A stretch of DNA of 64,000 bases from Armatimonadetes bacterium DC. Its GTDB lineage: Bacteria > Armatimonadota > Fimbriimonadia > Fimbriimonadales > GBS-DC. The stretch lies in the NCBI GenBank assembly GCA_001442985.1, contig LDYB01000023.1:62001-126000 (forward strand), given 5' to 3'. The notes beneath the pieces were generated by a model. It was not told the origin of the DNA, did no database searches, and worked only from the letters and a program-made list of their open reading frames with translations. Within the stretch, counting starts at the first letter, position 1. Each line of letters opens with the position of its first letter. The translations under genes were made by a program, and so were the position numbers. This document shows positions 1 through 10,719 of the stretch, piece by piece.

Positions 1-927
1 AACGCCAGCGCCGGGACCTACTTTGTGGTGGTGCGCGGGTTTGGCACATGGGGTGGCTACTACCGCCTGCGCGTGCTGGCGGAGCTGCCCACCGAAGTGG
101 TCCTCATCGACGGGGAGACCACCTTCCGCCTGCGCGATCTGCAGGGTAGCCCATTCCGTTCCCTGCTGAACAACACCGACTGGCTCGTCGCCGGGCGCGA
201 TCATCTCTACCAGCTGGGCTGGTGGTTCCGCCGTGAGGGTACCGATACTCAGGAGCAAGCCCTGGCTTCGCTTTACTCCTTTGAGCAGGAAGCCGCCAAT
301 CGGGCGACCCTGATCTATAACGAGGGCGGTCTCATCATTGCGACCACCTATTCGCTGCGCGGTGAGGGTGCAGAGCGCGCCACTCTGCGTATCGACGCGC
401 TGGTACTGAACTTTAACTTCGAGCCGCAACGCGTGCATCTGTTTCACTACTTTGACCCCGACATCGGACAAAATCACACCAATACCGCCACTTCCGCAGG
501 CGAACGGCTCCGATTCGAAGCGCCTAACAACGATTTTTGCTACCTCACACCCCTAAATCCGCCCACTTTCTGGGAGGTTCAGGGGTGGTCCGCTACTTTA
601 GACCGCCTTCTGGACGGAGAACCCACCCAGCTGGTGAACGGTTCCCTGCCTTTCACGGGCGATGTGGCAGGCGCGTTCCAGTGGGTGCTTTTACTGGAAC
701 CCTTCACATGGCGTCGGATTACCCTTCATTATGCGGTCAACACGGAAACCCTCGCCCTTTTGGCGGATGTGAATCAGGACGGTTGCGTAGACGATGCGGA
801 CCTGCTGGAAGTGTTGTTCGCCTTCGGCAACGCCACCTTCGCCCCAGTGGATGTGAACGGCGACGGCATCGTGGATGATGCGGACCTGCTGGAGGTGCTG
901 TTCGCTTTCGGGAGAGGTTGCGGGTAA
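1..927 (+). CDS. Secreted protein with C-terminal two-repeat dockerin-like domain (5' end outside window)
   Basis: Frame open from base 1; C-terminus DVNQDGCVDDADLLEVLFAFG...DVNGDGIVDDADLLEVLFAFGRGCG with two DxNxDGxxDxxD Ca-binding loops. Confidence 0.85.
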   Translation, partial: NASAGTYFVVVRGFGTWGGYYRLRVLAELPTEVVLIDGETTFRLRDLQGSPFRSLLNNTDWLVAGRDHLYQLGWWFRREGTDTQEQALASLYSFEQEAANRATLIYNEGGLIIATTYSLRGEGAERATLRIDALVLNFNFEPQRVHLFHYFDPDIGQNHTNTATSAGERLRFEAPNNDFCYLTPLNPPTFWEVQGWSATLDRLLDGEPTQLVNGSLPFTGDVAGAFQWVLLLEPFTWRRITLHYAVNTETLALLADVNQDGCVDDADLLEVLFAFGNATFAPVDVNGDGIVDDADLLEVLFAFGRGCG

Positions 928-954
928 TCGGGTATCCTAATAGCGGAGGTAACG

Positions 955-2094
955 ATGGCAGAGAAAGACATTATTCCGTATCGTCCTGGGCTCGAAGGCG
1001 TGACCGCAGGAATCAGCAAAATCTCGGATGTGATTGCCGCCGAGAACCGCCTGATTTATCGTGGGTATGACGTCCGTGACCTCGCGGCGAACTGCTCGTT
1101 CGAAGAGGTCGCCTATCTGATTCTGCTGGGCAAGCTGCCCAATCGGCGCGAGCTTTCCGAGTTTGAATCCCAGCTTAAGGCGCACCGCGAGTTGCCTGCG
1201 GAGGTCTACGCCACCCTGAAGGCGCTTCCCAAAGGCGGGAACCTGATGGCGGCGCTGCAGGTTGGGGTCGCCACGCTGGGTATGCTGGACCCGAAAGCCG
1301 ACGATAACTCCCACGACGCGAACCTGAATAAGGCGATACGGCTCACCGCCTGTATGCCAACGCTGGTGGCAAACGCCTATCGCATCCTGCAGGGGCAGGA
1401 ACCCGTGGCTCCGCGCAACGAGCTGGGGCATGCCGAGAACTTCCTGTATGTGCTGTTTGGGCGCGAGCCAGAACCGCTCCACGCCCGTGTGATGAACTTG
1501 ACCTTCATCCTTTACGCCGAACATGGCTACAACGCCTCTACCTTCACCGCCCATGTGATTGCTTCTACGCTGGCGGATATGTACTCCGCTGTCGTAGGGG
1601 CGATCGGGGCACTGCGCGGACCGTTGCACGGCGGCGCGAACGAAGCGGCGATGGAAGCCATCCTTGAGATTGGCTCGCCCGAACGCGCCGAAAGCTGGGT
1701 CATGGAAAAACTCGCCCAGAAAGCACGCATCATGGGCTTCGGGCATCGCGAATACAAAACGGGCGACATCCGCGCCGTGATTCTCAAAGATTGGGTCCGC
1801 CAGCTGGCGGAGCAAACAGGACGCACCGACCTCTACGAAATCCAGAACATCATGGAGCGCGTGATGTTGCGCGAGAAGAACCTCCACCCGAATGTGGACT
1901 TCCCCGCCGCAACCGTCTACTACATGATGGGGATTCCCATTCCGCTCTACACGCCGATCTTCGCCGCGGCACGCATTGTGGGCTGGACAGCGCATGTGAT
2001 CGAACAGCACGACGATAACCGCCTCATCCGCCCGCGAAGCGACTATGCAGGTCCGCGCGACCTGGTCTTCAAGCCGATAGACGAGCGCGAATAA
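955..2094 (+). CDS. gltA: Citrate synthase
   Basis: Citrate synthase motifs (GLEGVTAGISKIS, IYRGYDVRDLA, LHGGANEAAMEA, GFGHREYKTGDIRA). Confidence 0.93.
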   Translation: MAEKDIIPYRPGLEGVTAGISKISDVIAAENRLIYRGYDVRDLAANCSFEEVAYLILLGKLPNRRELSEFESQLKAHRELPAEVYATLKALPKGGNLMAALQVGVATLGMLDPKADDNSHDANLNKAIRLTACMPTLVANAYRILQGQEPVAPRNELGHAENFLYVLFGREPEPLHARVMNLTFILYAEHGYNASTFTAHVIASTLADMYSAVVGAIGALRGPLHGGANEAAMEAILEIGSPERAESWVMEKLAQKARIMGFGHREYKTGDIRAVILKDWVRQLAEQTGRTDLYEIQNIMERVMLREKNLHPNVDFPAATVYYMMGIPIPLYTPIFAAARIVGWTAHVIEQHDDNRLIRPRSDYAGPRDLVFKPIDERE

Positions 2095-2101
2095 ATGCTT
2101 T

Positions 2102-2131
2102 GTAGCAGGCAGGAACTTCCCTGCCTACTAC
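2102..2131. terminator. Hairpin between convergent genes, terminator-like
   Basis: gtagcaggcagg-N6-cctgcctactac inverted repeat (one mismatch) between convergent gltA and GT2 gene ends. Confidence 0.45.
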
Positions 2132-2892
2132 TCCTTCGTTTTCTGGACGGGCGCCATTTGCGGGAGCTGCCCCTGCCGCATCGCATGCAGGCGGAGCCAT
2201 ACGAGGTCACGGAGCATCCGCAAGCCATCCCGTAGAAGGCGTACCTTGGAACCCTCCTGATGCATCCAGCGCACGGGCACTTCGGCAATCGGGTAACCCA
2301 TCCGCTGGGCATAGTAGAGCGCCTCAAAATCGAAGCTGAAGCCGTCCAGCTGGCAGCGTGGGAAGATGGCTTGCACCGCTTCGCGGGTGAAAAGTTTGAA
2401 ACCGCACTGGGTGTCATGAATGCCGCGCACCGCCAGCAGTTGCACGACCTTATTGAAGGCGCGTCCCGCCCATTCGCGATAGAACGGCTGGCGCACAATC
2501 AGCTGCGACTCGCGCAGGGGACGCGAGCCAATCGCGATGGCGTAGCCCGATTCCAGCGCACGCGCCAGTTTCTCCAGCTCTTCAATCGGGGTGGCTAAAT
2601 CGGCATCACTGAAAAGCACCCACTCCCCCTGTGCCCGCAGCATCCCGTAGCGCACGGCGTACCCTTTGCCGCGATTGGGCTGGTAGGCGAGCAGTTTCAC
2701 CTGCGGATGGCGCGCGGCAAACGCCTGCACAATCGCCTCCGTGCGGTCGGTGCTGCCGTCGCTGACCACCAGAATCTCGTAGGGTTGCCAGCCTTCGTTC
2801 AGGTAGGCAATTACCCGCTCCAGCGTGCTTTCGAGGCGCGCCTCCTCGTTATAAGCGGGGATGACCACCGAGAGGCGCAGGTCAGGCTTCAC
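2128..2892 (-). CDS. Family 2 glycosyltransferase (dolichyl-phosphate sugar synthase-like)
   Basis: LSVVIPAYNEEARLESTLERVI, SDADLATP; GTG start at 2892 overlaps the end of the macro-domain gene. Confidence 0.88.
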   Translation of the reverse strand: MKPDLRLSVVIPAYNEEARLESTLERVIAYLNEGWQPYEILVVSDGSTDRTEAIVQAFAARHPQVKLLAYQPNRGKGYAVRYGMLRAQGEWVLFSDADLATPIEELEKLARALESGYAIAIGSRPLRESQLIVRQPFYREWAGRAFNKVVQLLAVRGIHDTQCGFKLFTREAVQAIFPRCQLDGFSFDFEALYYAQRMGYPIAEVPVRWMHQEGSKVRLLRDGLRMLRDLVWLRLHAMRQGQLPQMAPVQKTKE

Positions 2893-3418
2893 CGAACACC
2901 TCCTGCAGAGCATGGGCGAACGCCTGGTACGCTTCCTGACCGAACAGGCAGAAGCGCACCGTCGCCAGCGCACTGCCCCCGTCCAGATGGGTTTTGAGCG
3001 TTTCCATCATCAGTTTTGCGCCCTCATGAAGCGGGAAGCCGCCAATCCCCATGCCGATTGCAGGGAAGGCGATGGAGCGCACGCCGTGTTCTTCGGCGAG
3101 GCGCAGGGTGTGCGCCACACTGGAGCGGATGCTCTCGGCGGTGGCGCGTCCTCCCAGCGCCATGCTGGCGGCGTGAATCACATATTTCGCAGGGAGATTG
3201 CCTGCGCCCGTGATCGCTGCCTCCCCGACTTTGATGGGTCCGTGCCGCAGGCACTCTTCTTGAATGCTCTCACCGCCCTTGCGCCGAATCGCCCCTGCCA
3301 CGCCCGAACCCAGAATCAGTTCGTTATTGGCGGCGTTCACAATCGCGTCCACCGCCTGCTCGGTGATGTCCGCTTCCTGCACCTCTATCTGCACGCCCCG
3401 ATAGGTAACGGCTTTCAT
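2882..3418 (-). CDS. Macro domain (ADP-ribose-binding/hydrolase) protein
   Basis: ADITEQAVDAIVNAANNELILGSGVAGAIRRKGG, AFPAIGMGIGGFP; start trimmed to ATG at 3418. Confidence 0.9.
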   Translation of the reverse strand: MKAVTYRGVQIEVQEADITEQAVDAIVNAANNELILGSGVAGAIRRKGGESIQEECLRHGPIKVGEAAITGAGNLPAKYVIHAASMALGGRATAESIRSSVAHTLRLAEEHGVRSIAFPAIGMGIGGFPLHEGAKLMMETLKTHLDGGSALATVRFCLFGQEAYQAFAHALQEVFGEA

Positions 3419-3459
3419 CGCTTCCAAGATTGTACCCGAACGGGGGTACACTACCCACC

Positions 3460-4962
3460 ATGCGCACAGCAGGGCTGGTGCTGGTTTCGGCGGTGCTGGC
3501 GGGGCTTGCCCATCCGCCGCTGGGCTTGTGGTGGACTTTGCTTTTCGCGCCTGCGGTTTTATTCGGCGTCCTGCATGGTAAACCCATGCGTGCGGGCTTT
3601 GGCTGGGCGTGGCTCTGGTGGACAGTCTATGCGCTGACGCTGGGCTACAGTCTGGGCTATCTGATTCACCTGCGCACAGGGAGTGTCGTCGCAAGCGTGG
3701 TGGGGCTTGTGCTGGTGGCGGCGCTCAGCGCGTGTTTCGCAGGGTTGGCGGGGGCACTGATAGGGCGCATGCCGCTGAACCTGTGGGGCGTATTAGGGGC
3801 GTCGGGGGTCTGGGTCTTTTTTCAATGGTTGCGAGGGCTGGGCGCGTTCGCGTTTGTGTGGGGTCAGATGGCGCCTGCGCTCTATCGGGTTCCCGTGCTG
3901 CTTCAGATAGCGGACACCATCGGCGCGTGGGGGCTGGAGTGGCTGATTCTGTTCTGGAACGCATTGCTGGCGTATGCGTGGTGCGCCCGACAGTGGCGGC
4001 TCGCGCTTGGCGTGGGTGCGGCTTTCTGGGCGGGCTGGCTGGGGTACGGGGTGGTCGCACTGCGCCAGAGCGAGCGCGAGCCACTCCCAGCGCGTGTGGC
4101 GATTGTGCAGCCGAATGTGAACCTCGCCCGTCCCTACACCCCTGCCGAATGGGAGCCGATTCGTGAGCAGATTGAAGCGCTGGTGCGTCAGGCAGGGCAG
4201 GCGCGCCCCGACCTGATCACCCTGCCCGAAGTGCTGGAGCCGTATCCGATGCCCGAAAGCCGCGCAGCGTTCGAACGCTGGCAACAACTGGCTCGGGAAA
4301 CAGGCGCCGCGATTCTCGTGGGCGGTTATCGGCTGGTCAACCCTGTCGCCGATCAGTGGGCGAACACAGCGCATCTCTTTCTGCCTGACGGGGCATGGCG
4401 CTATCACGACAAAGTGCAGTTAGTGCCTCTGGGCGAGACCGTGCCCTTTCGGGAATACCTGCCGTTTCTGGCGTGGTTTGGGGTGGTGGAAGAAGACCTG
4501 CAGGCAGGGGCGCGGTTAGAACCGCTCGCCGCGGGCGAATTGCGGATTGGCGCGGTCATCTGTATGGAGTCCACCTACCCGTGGATTGCGCGGGGGCTGG
4601 CAGCGCGGGGGGCGAACCTGCTGTGGGTCGGTTCCAACGAGTCGTGGTTTGGGCGCACGCCCGCGCTGGAACAGCATCTGGCGTTTAGTGTGTTGCGTGC
4701 GGTGGAAACCCGTCGCTGGGTGGTGCGGTGCGCCCCCGAAGGCTACAGCGCGTTTATCGCGCCCACAGGCGAAATGGTTCGGGTGGAGCCGTTCACCCCG
4801 AAGGCGCAGGTGCAAACAGTGTCGCTGTCGTCTCGCGCCACGCTTTACGAGCGCTATGGCGACTGGATCGTCGTTTTCGGGGCGTGCTGGTCGCTGCTGG
4901 GGCTTATGAGCGCGCGGCGGCGCGTCTCTGGGGGCGTTTCCGCCCGCCCAAAAGCCACTTGA
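3460..4962 (+). CDS. lnt: Apolipoprotein N-acyltransferase
   Basis: N-terminal TM helices plus C-terminal carbon-nitrogen hydrolase domain (TLPEVLEPYPM, YHDKVQLVPLGETVPFREYLP, AVICMESTYP). Confidence 0.9.
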   Translation: MRTAGLVLVSAVLAGLAHPPLGLWWTLLFAPAVLFGVLHGKPMRAGFGWAWLWWTVYALTLGYSLGYLIHLRTGSVVASVVGLVLVAALSACFAGLAGALIGRMPLNLWGVLGASGVWVFFQWLRGLGAFAFVWGQMAPALYRVPVLLQIADTIGAWGLEWLILFWNALLAYAWCARQWRLALGVGAAFWAGWLGYGVVALRQSEREPLPARVAIVQPNVNLARPYTPAEWEPIREQIEALVRQAGQARPDLITLPEVLEPYPMPESRAAFERWQQLARETGAAILVGGYRLVNPVADQWANTAHLFLPDGAWRYHDKVQLVPLGETVPFREYLPFLAWFGVVEEDLQAGARLEPLAAGELRIGAVICMESTYPWIARGLAARGANLLWVGSNESWFGRTPALEQHLAFSVLRAVETRRWVVRCAPEGYSAFIAPTGEMVRVEPFTPKAQVQTVSLSSRATLYERYGDWIVVFGACWSLLGLMSARRRVSGGVSARPKAT

Positions 4963-5992
4963 ACACCTTCAACGCGCCCTGCTCCCACGCCACGCGGTGC
5001 GTCACACCCGTGCCCACCTCCAGTCCCGAAGCATGCTCCAGGTACCATTCGTAGGAGCGGATGAGCGCCTCGGCGTTGCTATAGCGCGGCTGCCAGCCCA
5101 GCTTCGCCTTCGCCCGCTCGATGGAGACAAACGAATCTTTATCAGCAGTCTCGTATACCCATTTGTAGAGGGGCGAAAGCTTGAGCGCCTCCAGAATGCG
5201 CAGGATGAACTTCACCAGCCCTGCGGGGGTCGCCATCGGGCGTGCGCCGCTGCCTGCAAAGTCGCAGAGCGCCTGAAGGTCTTCCCGCACCGTTTGGAAC
5301 CGCTCCGCGCCGATGTTAAAAGTATCGTTTGCCATGCTGGGGTCTACCGTGCAGACTTTGTAGTAGGCTTCCGCGAGGTCGGTAACCTCCAGCAGCTGGT
5401 AGCGGTTGCGTCCGCTGCCAATCATTGGGATGCGGGCGCCCGACTCCACCCAGTCGTAGAGAATCTGGAACACGCCCAGTCGCGCCTGCCCGATGAATGT
5501 CTTCGGGCGAATAATCGGCACGATGTGCCCCTTCTCGCGGAACTCAAGGCAGACCTGCTCTGCCTGAATTTTGCTCTTACCATAAGGTCCCACGCCTACC
5601 AGGGGATCGGTCTCCTCGATGGGGTGCTTGAGGGGCACGCCGTACACAGCGGTTGAGGAGACATGCGCCACGCGCTCAACGCCCGCGCGGAACGACTCTT
5701 CCAGCACAATTCGCGTGCCTTCTACATTGGTGCTGAAGATGTCCTGCGGCTTCCACAGGGGGAGCGCCGCCGCGCCGTGAATCACCCAGCGCGGGCGTGC
5801 CTGCTCCAGCGCCGCGCGCACCTGCTCGCGATTGCGCACATCGCCATGATAAAACTCCGTGCCAGCGGGGTATTCCGATTCTTCGTAGGGCGCAATATCC
5901 AGCAGCGCCACAGCAACCCCTTTTTGCGCGAAATGGTGCGCCAGATGATAACCCAGAAATCCCGCTCCGCCGGTAATCAGCACCTTGACCAT
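4904..5992 (-). CDS. NAD-dependent epimerase/dehydratase
   Basis: VLITGGAGFLGYHLAHHFAQKG Rossmann motif; STAVYG, YGKSKIQAE. Confidence 0.88.
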   Translation of the reverse strand: MVKVLITGGAGFLGYHLAHHFAQKGVAVALLDIAPYEESEYPAGTEFYHGDVRNREQVRAALEQARPRWVIHGAAALPLWKPQDIFSTNVEGTRIVLEESFRAGVERVAHVSSTAVYGVPLKHPIEETDPLVGVGPYGKSKIQAEQVCLEFREKGHIVPIIRPKTFIGQARLGVFQILYDWVESGARIPMIGSGRNRYQLLEVTDLAEAYYKVCTVDPSMANDTFNIGAERFQTVREDLQALCDFAGSGARPMATPAGLVKFILRILEALKLSPLYKWVYETADKDSFVSIERAKAKLGWQPRYSNAEALIRSYEWYLEHASGLEVGTGVTHRVAWEQGALKVFKWLLGGRKRPQRRAAARS

Positions 5993-6060
5993 ACGCAAGG
6001 ATTGTACCTTACGGATTCGAAATTCGAACATCGGGTAAACTATGCGCAGAGGTGAACCCT

Positions 6061-7239
6061 ATGCAAGAGGCATATATCGTATCGGCAGTTCGCACGCCGA
6101 TTGGCAAGGCGCCGCGCGGAAGCCTGCGCAACACACGCCCCGATGACCTCGCGGCGTTCGCGATCAAAGCCGCCATCGAGCGCGTGCCCGGCTTAGACCC
6201 CAGCCAGATTGAAGATGTCGTGCTGGGCTGTGCCGTGCCCGAAGCAGAGCAGGGCATGAATGTCGCCCGAATCGCGGTGCTACGCGCGGGGCTTCCCGTA
6301 ACCGTGCCCGCCGCGACGGTCAACCGCATGTGCGCTTCAGGGCTGGAAGCGATTGCCATTATCGCCCAGCGCATCCAGACAGGTCAGATTGATGTCGGAA
6401 TCGCGGGCGGTACGGAAAGCATGTCGATGGTGCCGATGGAGGGGCATGTGTTCCGCCCCAACCCCTACCTGACGAAGCACTACCCCGACGCCTATCTGGG
6501 CATGGGCATGACCACCGAGAACCTGGTCGCCGAGTTCGGCATCACGCGCGAGGAGGCAGACCAGTTCGCCTACGAAAGCCACCAGAAGGCGCTGCGGGCG
6601 CAAGCCGAAGGCGCTTTTGAGGGCGAGATTGTGCCCGTAGAGGTGCATGAGCGCATCGTCAAAGACGGCACGGTGCATGAGAACCGTTTCGTGTTCGAGC
6701 GCGACGAGGGACCCCGCGCGGACACCAGCCTGGAAGCGCTGGCGAAGCTGAAACCCGTTTTCAAGGTAGATGGCACGGTAACAGCAGGCAACGCCTCCCA
6801 GCGGAGCGACGGCGCGGCGGCGGTCGTGCTGATGAGCGAGCGCAAGGTGAAAGAGCTGGGCATCCAGCCCATCGGGCGCTTTGTGAACTATGCGCTGGCA
6901 GGCGTGCCCCCCGAAACGATGGGCATCGGTCCCGCCTACGCCATCCCGAAACTGCTCCAGAAAACAGGTAAATCCCTACACGAGATTGACCTGTTTGAGA
7001 TCAACGAGGCGTTTGCGGCACAGGTGCTGGCGGTGTTGCGCCAGCTGCCCGATTTGCCGCGCGAACGGCTGAATGTGAACGGCGGCGCGGTGGCGCTGGG
7101 GCATCCGCTGGGCGCAACAGGCGCCCGCATGACCGCGACGCTTTTGAACGCGCTTGGCAAACGCGGTGGGCGCTGGGGCATCGTGAGCATGTGCGTCGGC
7201 GGCGGCATGGGCGCCGCAGGGCTGTTTGAACGGTTCTGA
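6061..7239 (+). CDS. Thiolase / acetyl-CoA C-acyltransferase
   Basis: [60 protein letters not shown]. Confidence 0.93.
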   Translation: MQEAYIVSAVRTPIGKAPRGSLRNTRPDDLAAFAIKAAIERVPGLDPSQIEDVVLGCAVPEAEQGMNVARIAVLRAGLPVTVPAATVNRMCASGLEAIAIIAQRIQTGQIDVGIAGGTESMSMVPMEGHVFRPNPYLTKHYPDAYLGMGMTTENLVAEFGITREEADQFAYESHQKALRAQAEGAFEGEIVPVEVHERIVKDGTVHENRFVFERDEGPRADTSLEALAKLKPVFKVDGTVTAGNASQRSDGAAAVVLMSERKVKELGIQPIGRFVNYALAGVPPETMGIGPAYAIPKLLQKTGKSLHEIDLFEINEAFAAQVLAVLRQLPDLPRERLNVNGGAVALGHPLGATGARMTATLLNALGKRGGRWGIVSMCVGGGMGAAGLFERF

Positions 7240-7264
7240 AAGGCGCCCCGACGCTCTCGCTTTC

Positions 7265-7295
7265 AGGGTTCCTCCTGCTCAAAAGGGGGAACCCT
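7265..7295. terminator. Hairpin between convergent genes
   Basis: agggttcc...ggaaccct inverted repeat between convergent thiolase and dockerin genes; no strong U tract. Confidence 0.45.
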
Positions 7296-7308
7296 CCTCT
7301 GCTCTGGG

Positions 7309-8220
7309 CTACCCCTGGCACCCACTCCCGAAAGCAAACAACACCGCCAATAAATCCGAATCGTCCACCACGCGGTCGGCGTTGGTGTCCGCCTCCAGAG
7401 CGCAGCCCGATTGCCCGAATGCGAACAGCACCGCGAGCAGGTCGGCGTCGTCCACGCAGCCGTCGGCATTTACATCCTGAGGCAGGGGTGTCTGCTCAAT
7501 CTCCAGATAGTCAAACCGCGCTACAGGCGGGTTAACCCCGCTCCAGCCCGCTGTGTCGGTATATAACCCCACGAAACCGCCCTGCGTCAGGAACGCCTCT
7601 AAGGCAGGCACGGCGGAGGGGGCAATCGGCGAACCTGACGCCTCGCGCCAGCCCAGCCCATCTTCGAGGTCGTAGTAGAAATGGATTGCGCCCCCTGGCA
7701 CGCGCTGGCGAATCAGCAGGCGCACGGTATCGCTCTGGCTGGGCGCCCACGAAGCCGACGCCACGCCCGGCGGCTGATACTGCCCTGCCCACTCCGCGCC
7801 CGTGCTGACAAACAGGCGGTTCGTGCCCGGCTCCAGCACCAGATGATAGTTCAGGTAGTGGTCGGCATCCCGAAACAACACCACGCCCGCCTGCACATAG
7901 GCGTTGCTGGCGCCGTTGCGAAGCAGTTGCACCCGCGTTTCAATGCGCCAGTCAGCACGCAGCGGCACCACAGGCAGATTGGGCACATTCCGAATCGAGT
8001 TGTAGCCCTGATAGAGCGTGCCAGAGCGCATCGTTATCACCAGCCGCTCGCCATCATACTGCACAAAAGCCGAATCGTAGGTGTTATGGGGTGTGTTGCC
8101 CGACACCTGCCACCCCCAGGGGAGCTGGGAGCTTAGCCCACCCAGAAAGTCGTCCCAGACTCTCTGGGCAGGCGTTGTTGCGATGAGGCACGCACCCAAC
8201 AGGACCAGAATCGCACGCAT
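7309..8220 (-). CDS. Secreted concanavalin/LamG-like protein with C-terminal dockerin-like repeats
   Basis: Signal peptide MRAILVLLGACLIATTPAQ; C-terminus [21 protein letters not shown]...[26 protein letters not shown]. Confidence 0.82.
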   Translation of the reverse strand: MRAILVLLGACLIATTPAQRVWDDFLGGLSSQLPWGWQVSGNTPHNTYDSAFVQYDGERLVITMRSGTLYQGYNSIRNVPNLPVVPLRADWRIETRVQLLRNGASNAYVQAGVVLFRDADHYLNYHLVLEPGTNRLFVSTGAEWAGQYQPPGVASASWAPSQSDTVRLLIRQRVPGGAIHFYYDLEDGLGWREASGSPIAPSAVPALEAFLTQGGFVGLYTDTAGWSGVNPPVARFDYLEIEQTPLPQDVNADGCVDDADLLAVLFAFGQSGCALEADTNADRVVDDSDLLAVLFAFGSGCQG

Positions 8221-8225
8221 CGTCT

Positions 8226-8912
8226 TCACAAAGGCAGGTATTCGAAGCGGGCGATCACCACTTCCACCTCGCGCCCGTTGGTGGGTGGCTCCCCGTTCAG
8301 CAGCCACAGGTTCATGCGGGGGTTTTCACCGCCGGGTACCGGGCGGTTCGGACCTGAATAGACCCATTCGCGATAGAGATATTTCGGGTCTGGCGGCGGC
8401 ACGCGATGCCCCCGAATGCTCTGGAACAAAATGCGGCTCGGCTCCCAGCGGAACAGGTGAACCGAACGGGGAATGTGCGCCAGCCACTCAAAGGCATGCT
8501 GGCGCTGGGGGTCATACCCCAGATGGGGCACCAGCGTGTAGTAGGCGTTGGGTCCCGTGGGTCCCTGAAAACGCGCGAACTCGATATCGATTTCGCGGTG
8601 TCCGTAGGCGGGATCATCGCTCCATGTAAAAAGCCCCAGCACCACCTTCGGGTCCAGGTCATGCACTTCGCTCTCCAGGTAGAAGCGGTAGGTTCCGTAG
8701 CCCAGCGAGCGGGTGCAGATGACCTCGGCGCATTCCCAGCGATTGCCCACGCGTGTGATTTTCAGGTGCAGCCGCCCGCGCGAGTCCACCCACACATTGC
8801 AGTCCGAGTCCGAGAAGTAGTTCGGACCCGGACCGACAGGACTCGTATGACGCTTCACGCGCCATGTGTAGCCTGAAAACTGGAGGGTACGGGAGTATTG
8901 CATCGCCCTCAC
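8226..8912 (-). CDS. GH16-like / concanavalin A-like beta-jelly-roll protein
   Basis: [36 protein letters not shown] resembles GH16-type fold with an E-I-D-I-E motif; start overlaps stop of upstream gene. Confidence 0.7.
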   Translation of the reverse strand: MRAMQYSRTLQFSGYTWRVKRHTSPVGPGPNYFSDSDCNVWVDSRGRLHLKITRVGNRWECAEVICTRSLGYGTYRFYLESEVHDLDPKVVLGLFTWSDDPAYGHREIDIEFARFQGPTGPNAYYTLVPHLGYDPQRQHAFEWLAHIPRSVHLFRWEPSRILFQSIRGHRVPPPDPKYLYREWVYSGPNRPVPGGENPRMNLWLLNGEPPTNGREVEVVIARFEYLPL

Positions 8913-9730
8913 CGAATGTTGGGATTGTTCTCGTCGGGATTATCGCCTCCCAGCTGCCAGTTCCATGGGATTTTGATCGCGCCACGGCGGAGCGGTTTCA
9001 CATGCCCATCTGCCCACACCAGCACGGCGACCTTGCCCCCGTGGCGGTAGCGCACCTGAAAGGCGGCGTTCAGGTTCGCGCCCAGCCCGTTGAAGTCGCG
9101 GTCAATGGTGTCCCATTCGGCTTCTGTGCGTGCAGGCTGACCGCCCCAGCCGTTGAGCAGTCCCGGTGTCCACCAGTAGAGCGCGCCGCAGTTGCCCGCC
9201 CACTGCTGGTTCTGCGTGCCGTCGCCGTAGGCAATCGTTTCCGCAGGATGCGTGAGGGTTGCCAGCGACGCGGGCAGACAGGGGTTCAGGTTATTCGAGC
9301 AGCGCCATGTGTCGTTTGCGCCCTGCGCGAAGCCGTTGCCCCCAATGCGCTCGTTCATAGAATAAGCCAACGCGCTCCGATAGGTCGCCGAGGGGCAGCT
9401 GCGCACCGCTGGCGCGGGTCGGGTCGGGTTCGCGCCGTCGCTATAGGTCTCGAAGCGTCCCTCCCCCATATAGGGCGAGATTAAAAAGTGCCAGATAATC
9501 TCGCGCCCAATTCGGGAGCGGGCGTCAAAATAGCCGATCGGGTAGACCTCGTTGTAGTCCTGCAGATACATCTGCGTGCCCAGCCCGACCTGACGGGCGT
9601 TGGAGGCACACTGGGTCTTACGGGCGCTCTCACGCGCCTGCGCGAACACAGGGAACAGAATCGCCGCCAGAATGGCAATAATGGCAATCACCACCAGCAG
9701 TTCAATCAGGGTAAAGCCGTTGCGCTTCAT
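8909..9730 (-). CDS. DUF1559 prepilin-type N-terminal cleavage/methylation protein
   Basis: [42 protein letters not shown]-terminal [10 protein letters not shown] ggaggtg. Confidence 0.9.
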   Translation of the reverse strand: MKRNGFTLIELLVVIAIIAILAAILFPVFAQARESARKTQCASNARQVGLGTQMYLQDYNEVYPIGYFDARSRIGREIIWHFLISPYMGEGRFETYSDGANPTRPAPAVRSCPSATYRSALAYSMNERIGGNGFAQGANDTWRCSNNLNPCLPASLATLTHPAETIAYGDGTQNQQWAGNCGALYWWTPGLLNGWGGQPARTEAEWDTIDRDFNGLGANLNAAFQVRYRHGGKVAVLVWADGHVKPLRRGAIKIPWNWQLGGDNPDENNPNIR

Positions 9731-9792
9731 TGTCAGCACCTCCATCGGTTTCAGGGGCTGGCGCGGCAAGATTGCCGCGCCAGCATGGTTGC

Positions 9793-10719
9793 TTAGCCGC
9801 CCGAACCGAAGTTGAACAGCACGGCAAGCAGGTCGGCATCGTCCACCGTGCCGTCGCCGTTCACATCTTCGTCGAGGCAGTCGCCGCTGCTGCCGAAGGC
9901 GAACAGCACCGCCAGCAAGTCGGCGTCATCAACAAGGTTGTCGCTGTTCACATCGTCCACGGGCAGAACCGGCAGGTTGGTCTCGAAGTAATCAAACTCG
10001 AAGGGTTGCGCCAGCCCACACCCGCAGGCGTTATCGGTGTAGACCCCAATTCGGGCGCCCTGCGAGAGCATGTTCATAATATGCTGGTAAAACCCACTGT
10101 CGGGGTAGTAGCGCCCGCCGTTGAAGCCATCGTATTCCACCCAGCCGCCCGTGGCGGAGTTGCGGAACTTGACCACGATATGGGGGTCTTCACCACCCAC
10201 GCGCTCGATGCGCACGCCCACCCAGTCGGTATCGGGCGTCCACGGGTTGGTAACGCGCTCGCCCCAGGCAAAGCCGTCTTCGATTTCCGAGTTCGTGGAA
10301 CCGTTAATCGTGTCGGTCTGATCCGTCGCGTTGCGGGTAATCAGCACCTGGAAGTAGTTGCGGGCGCCCGTCGTAATCACAATTCCCGCCTGCGTGTAGT
10401 AATAGAAGGGCACGGTACTCCAGTCGGTGCGGAACACGGTCTCGATGTACCACTCTTCGGGCAGGTTCGGACCGACGCGCAGGGTGGGCACATTCTTGTG
10501 GGAGTTGAATGCCTGAAACATCGCGCCGTCGCGTGTCTGGATAATCATCGAGTTGCTCGTAAACGATACGGCGTTATCGAACAGGGTGCAGAACGGGTCG
10601 TTCTGCGGCAGTGTCCAGCGCCACTGCTGGCTGAAGCCGCCGTTGAAGTCATCACGCACCTGCACATACGCTGTGCTGATCAGCGACAGAGTTGTGAGCA
10701 AAGCCAGGATTCGCATCAT
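9793..10719 (-). CDS. Secreted protein with C-terminal dockerin-like repeats
   Basis: Signal peptide; C-terminus [21 protein letters not shown]...[24 protein letters not shown]; 4-nt overlap with the LacI gene. Confidence 0.82.
   Translation of the reverse strand: MMRILALLTTLSLISTAYVQVRDDFNGGFSQQWRWTLPQNDPFCTLFDNAVSFTSNSMIIQTRDGAMFQAFNSHKNVPTLRVGPNLPEEWYIETVFRTDWSTVPFYYYTQAGIVITTGARNYFQVLITRNATDQTDTINGSTNSEIEDGFAWGERVTNPWTPDTDWVGVRIERVGGEDPHIVVKFRNSATGGWVEYDGFNGGRYYPDSGFYQHIMNMLSQGARIGVYTDNACGCGLAQPFEFDYFETNLPVLPVDDVNSDNLVDDADLLAVLFAFGSSGDCLDEDVNGDGTVDDADLLAVLFNFGSGG

Noticed and set aside
937-2010. Minus-strand 357-aa ORF antisense to citrate synthase
   Set aside because: Shadow ORF over a clear citrate synthase gene.
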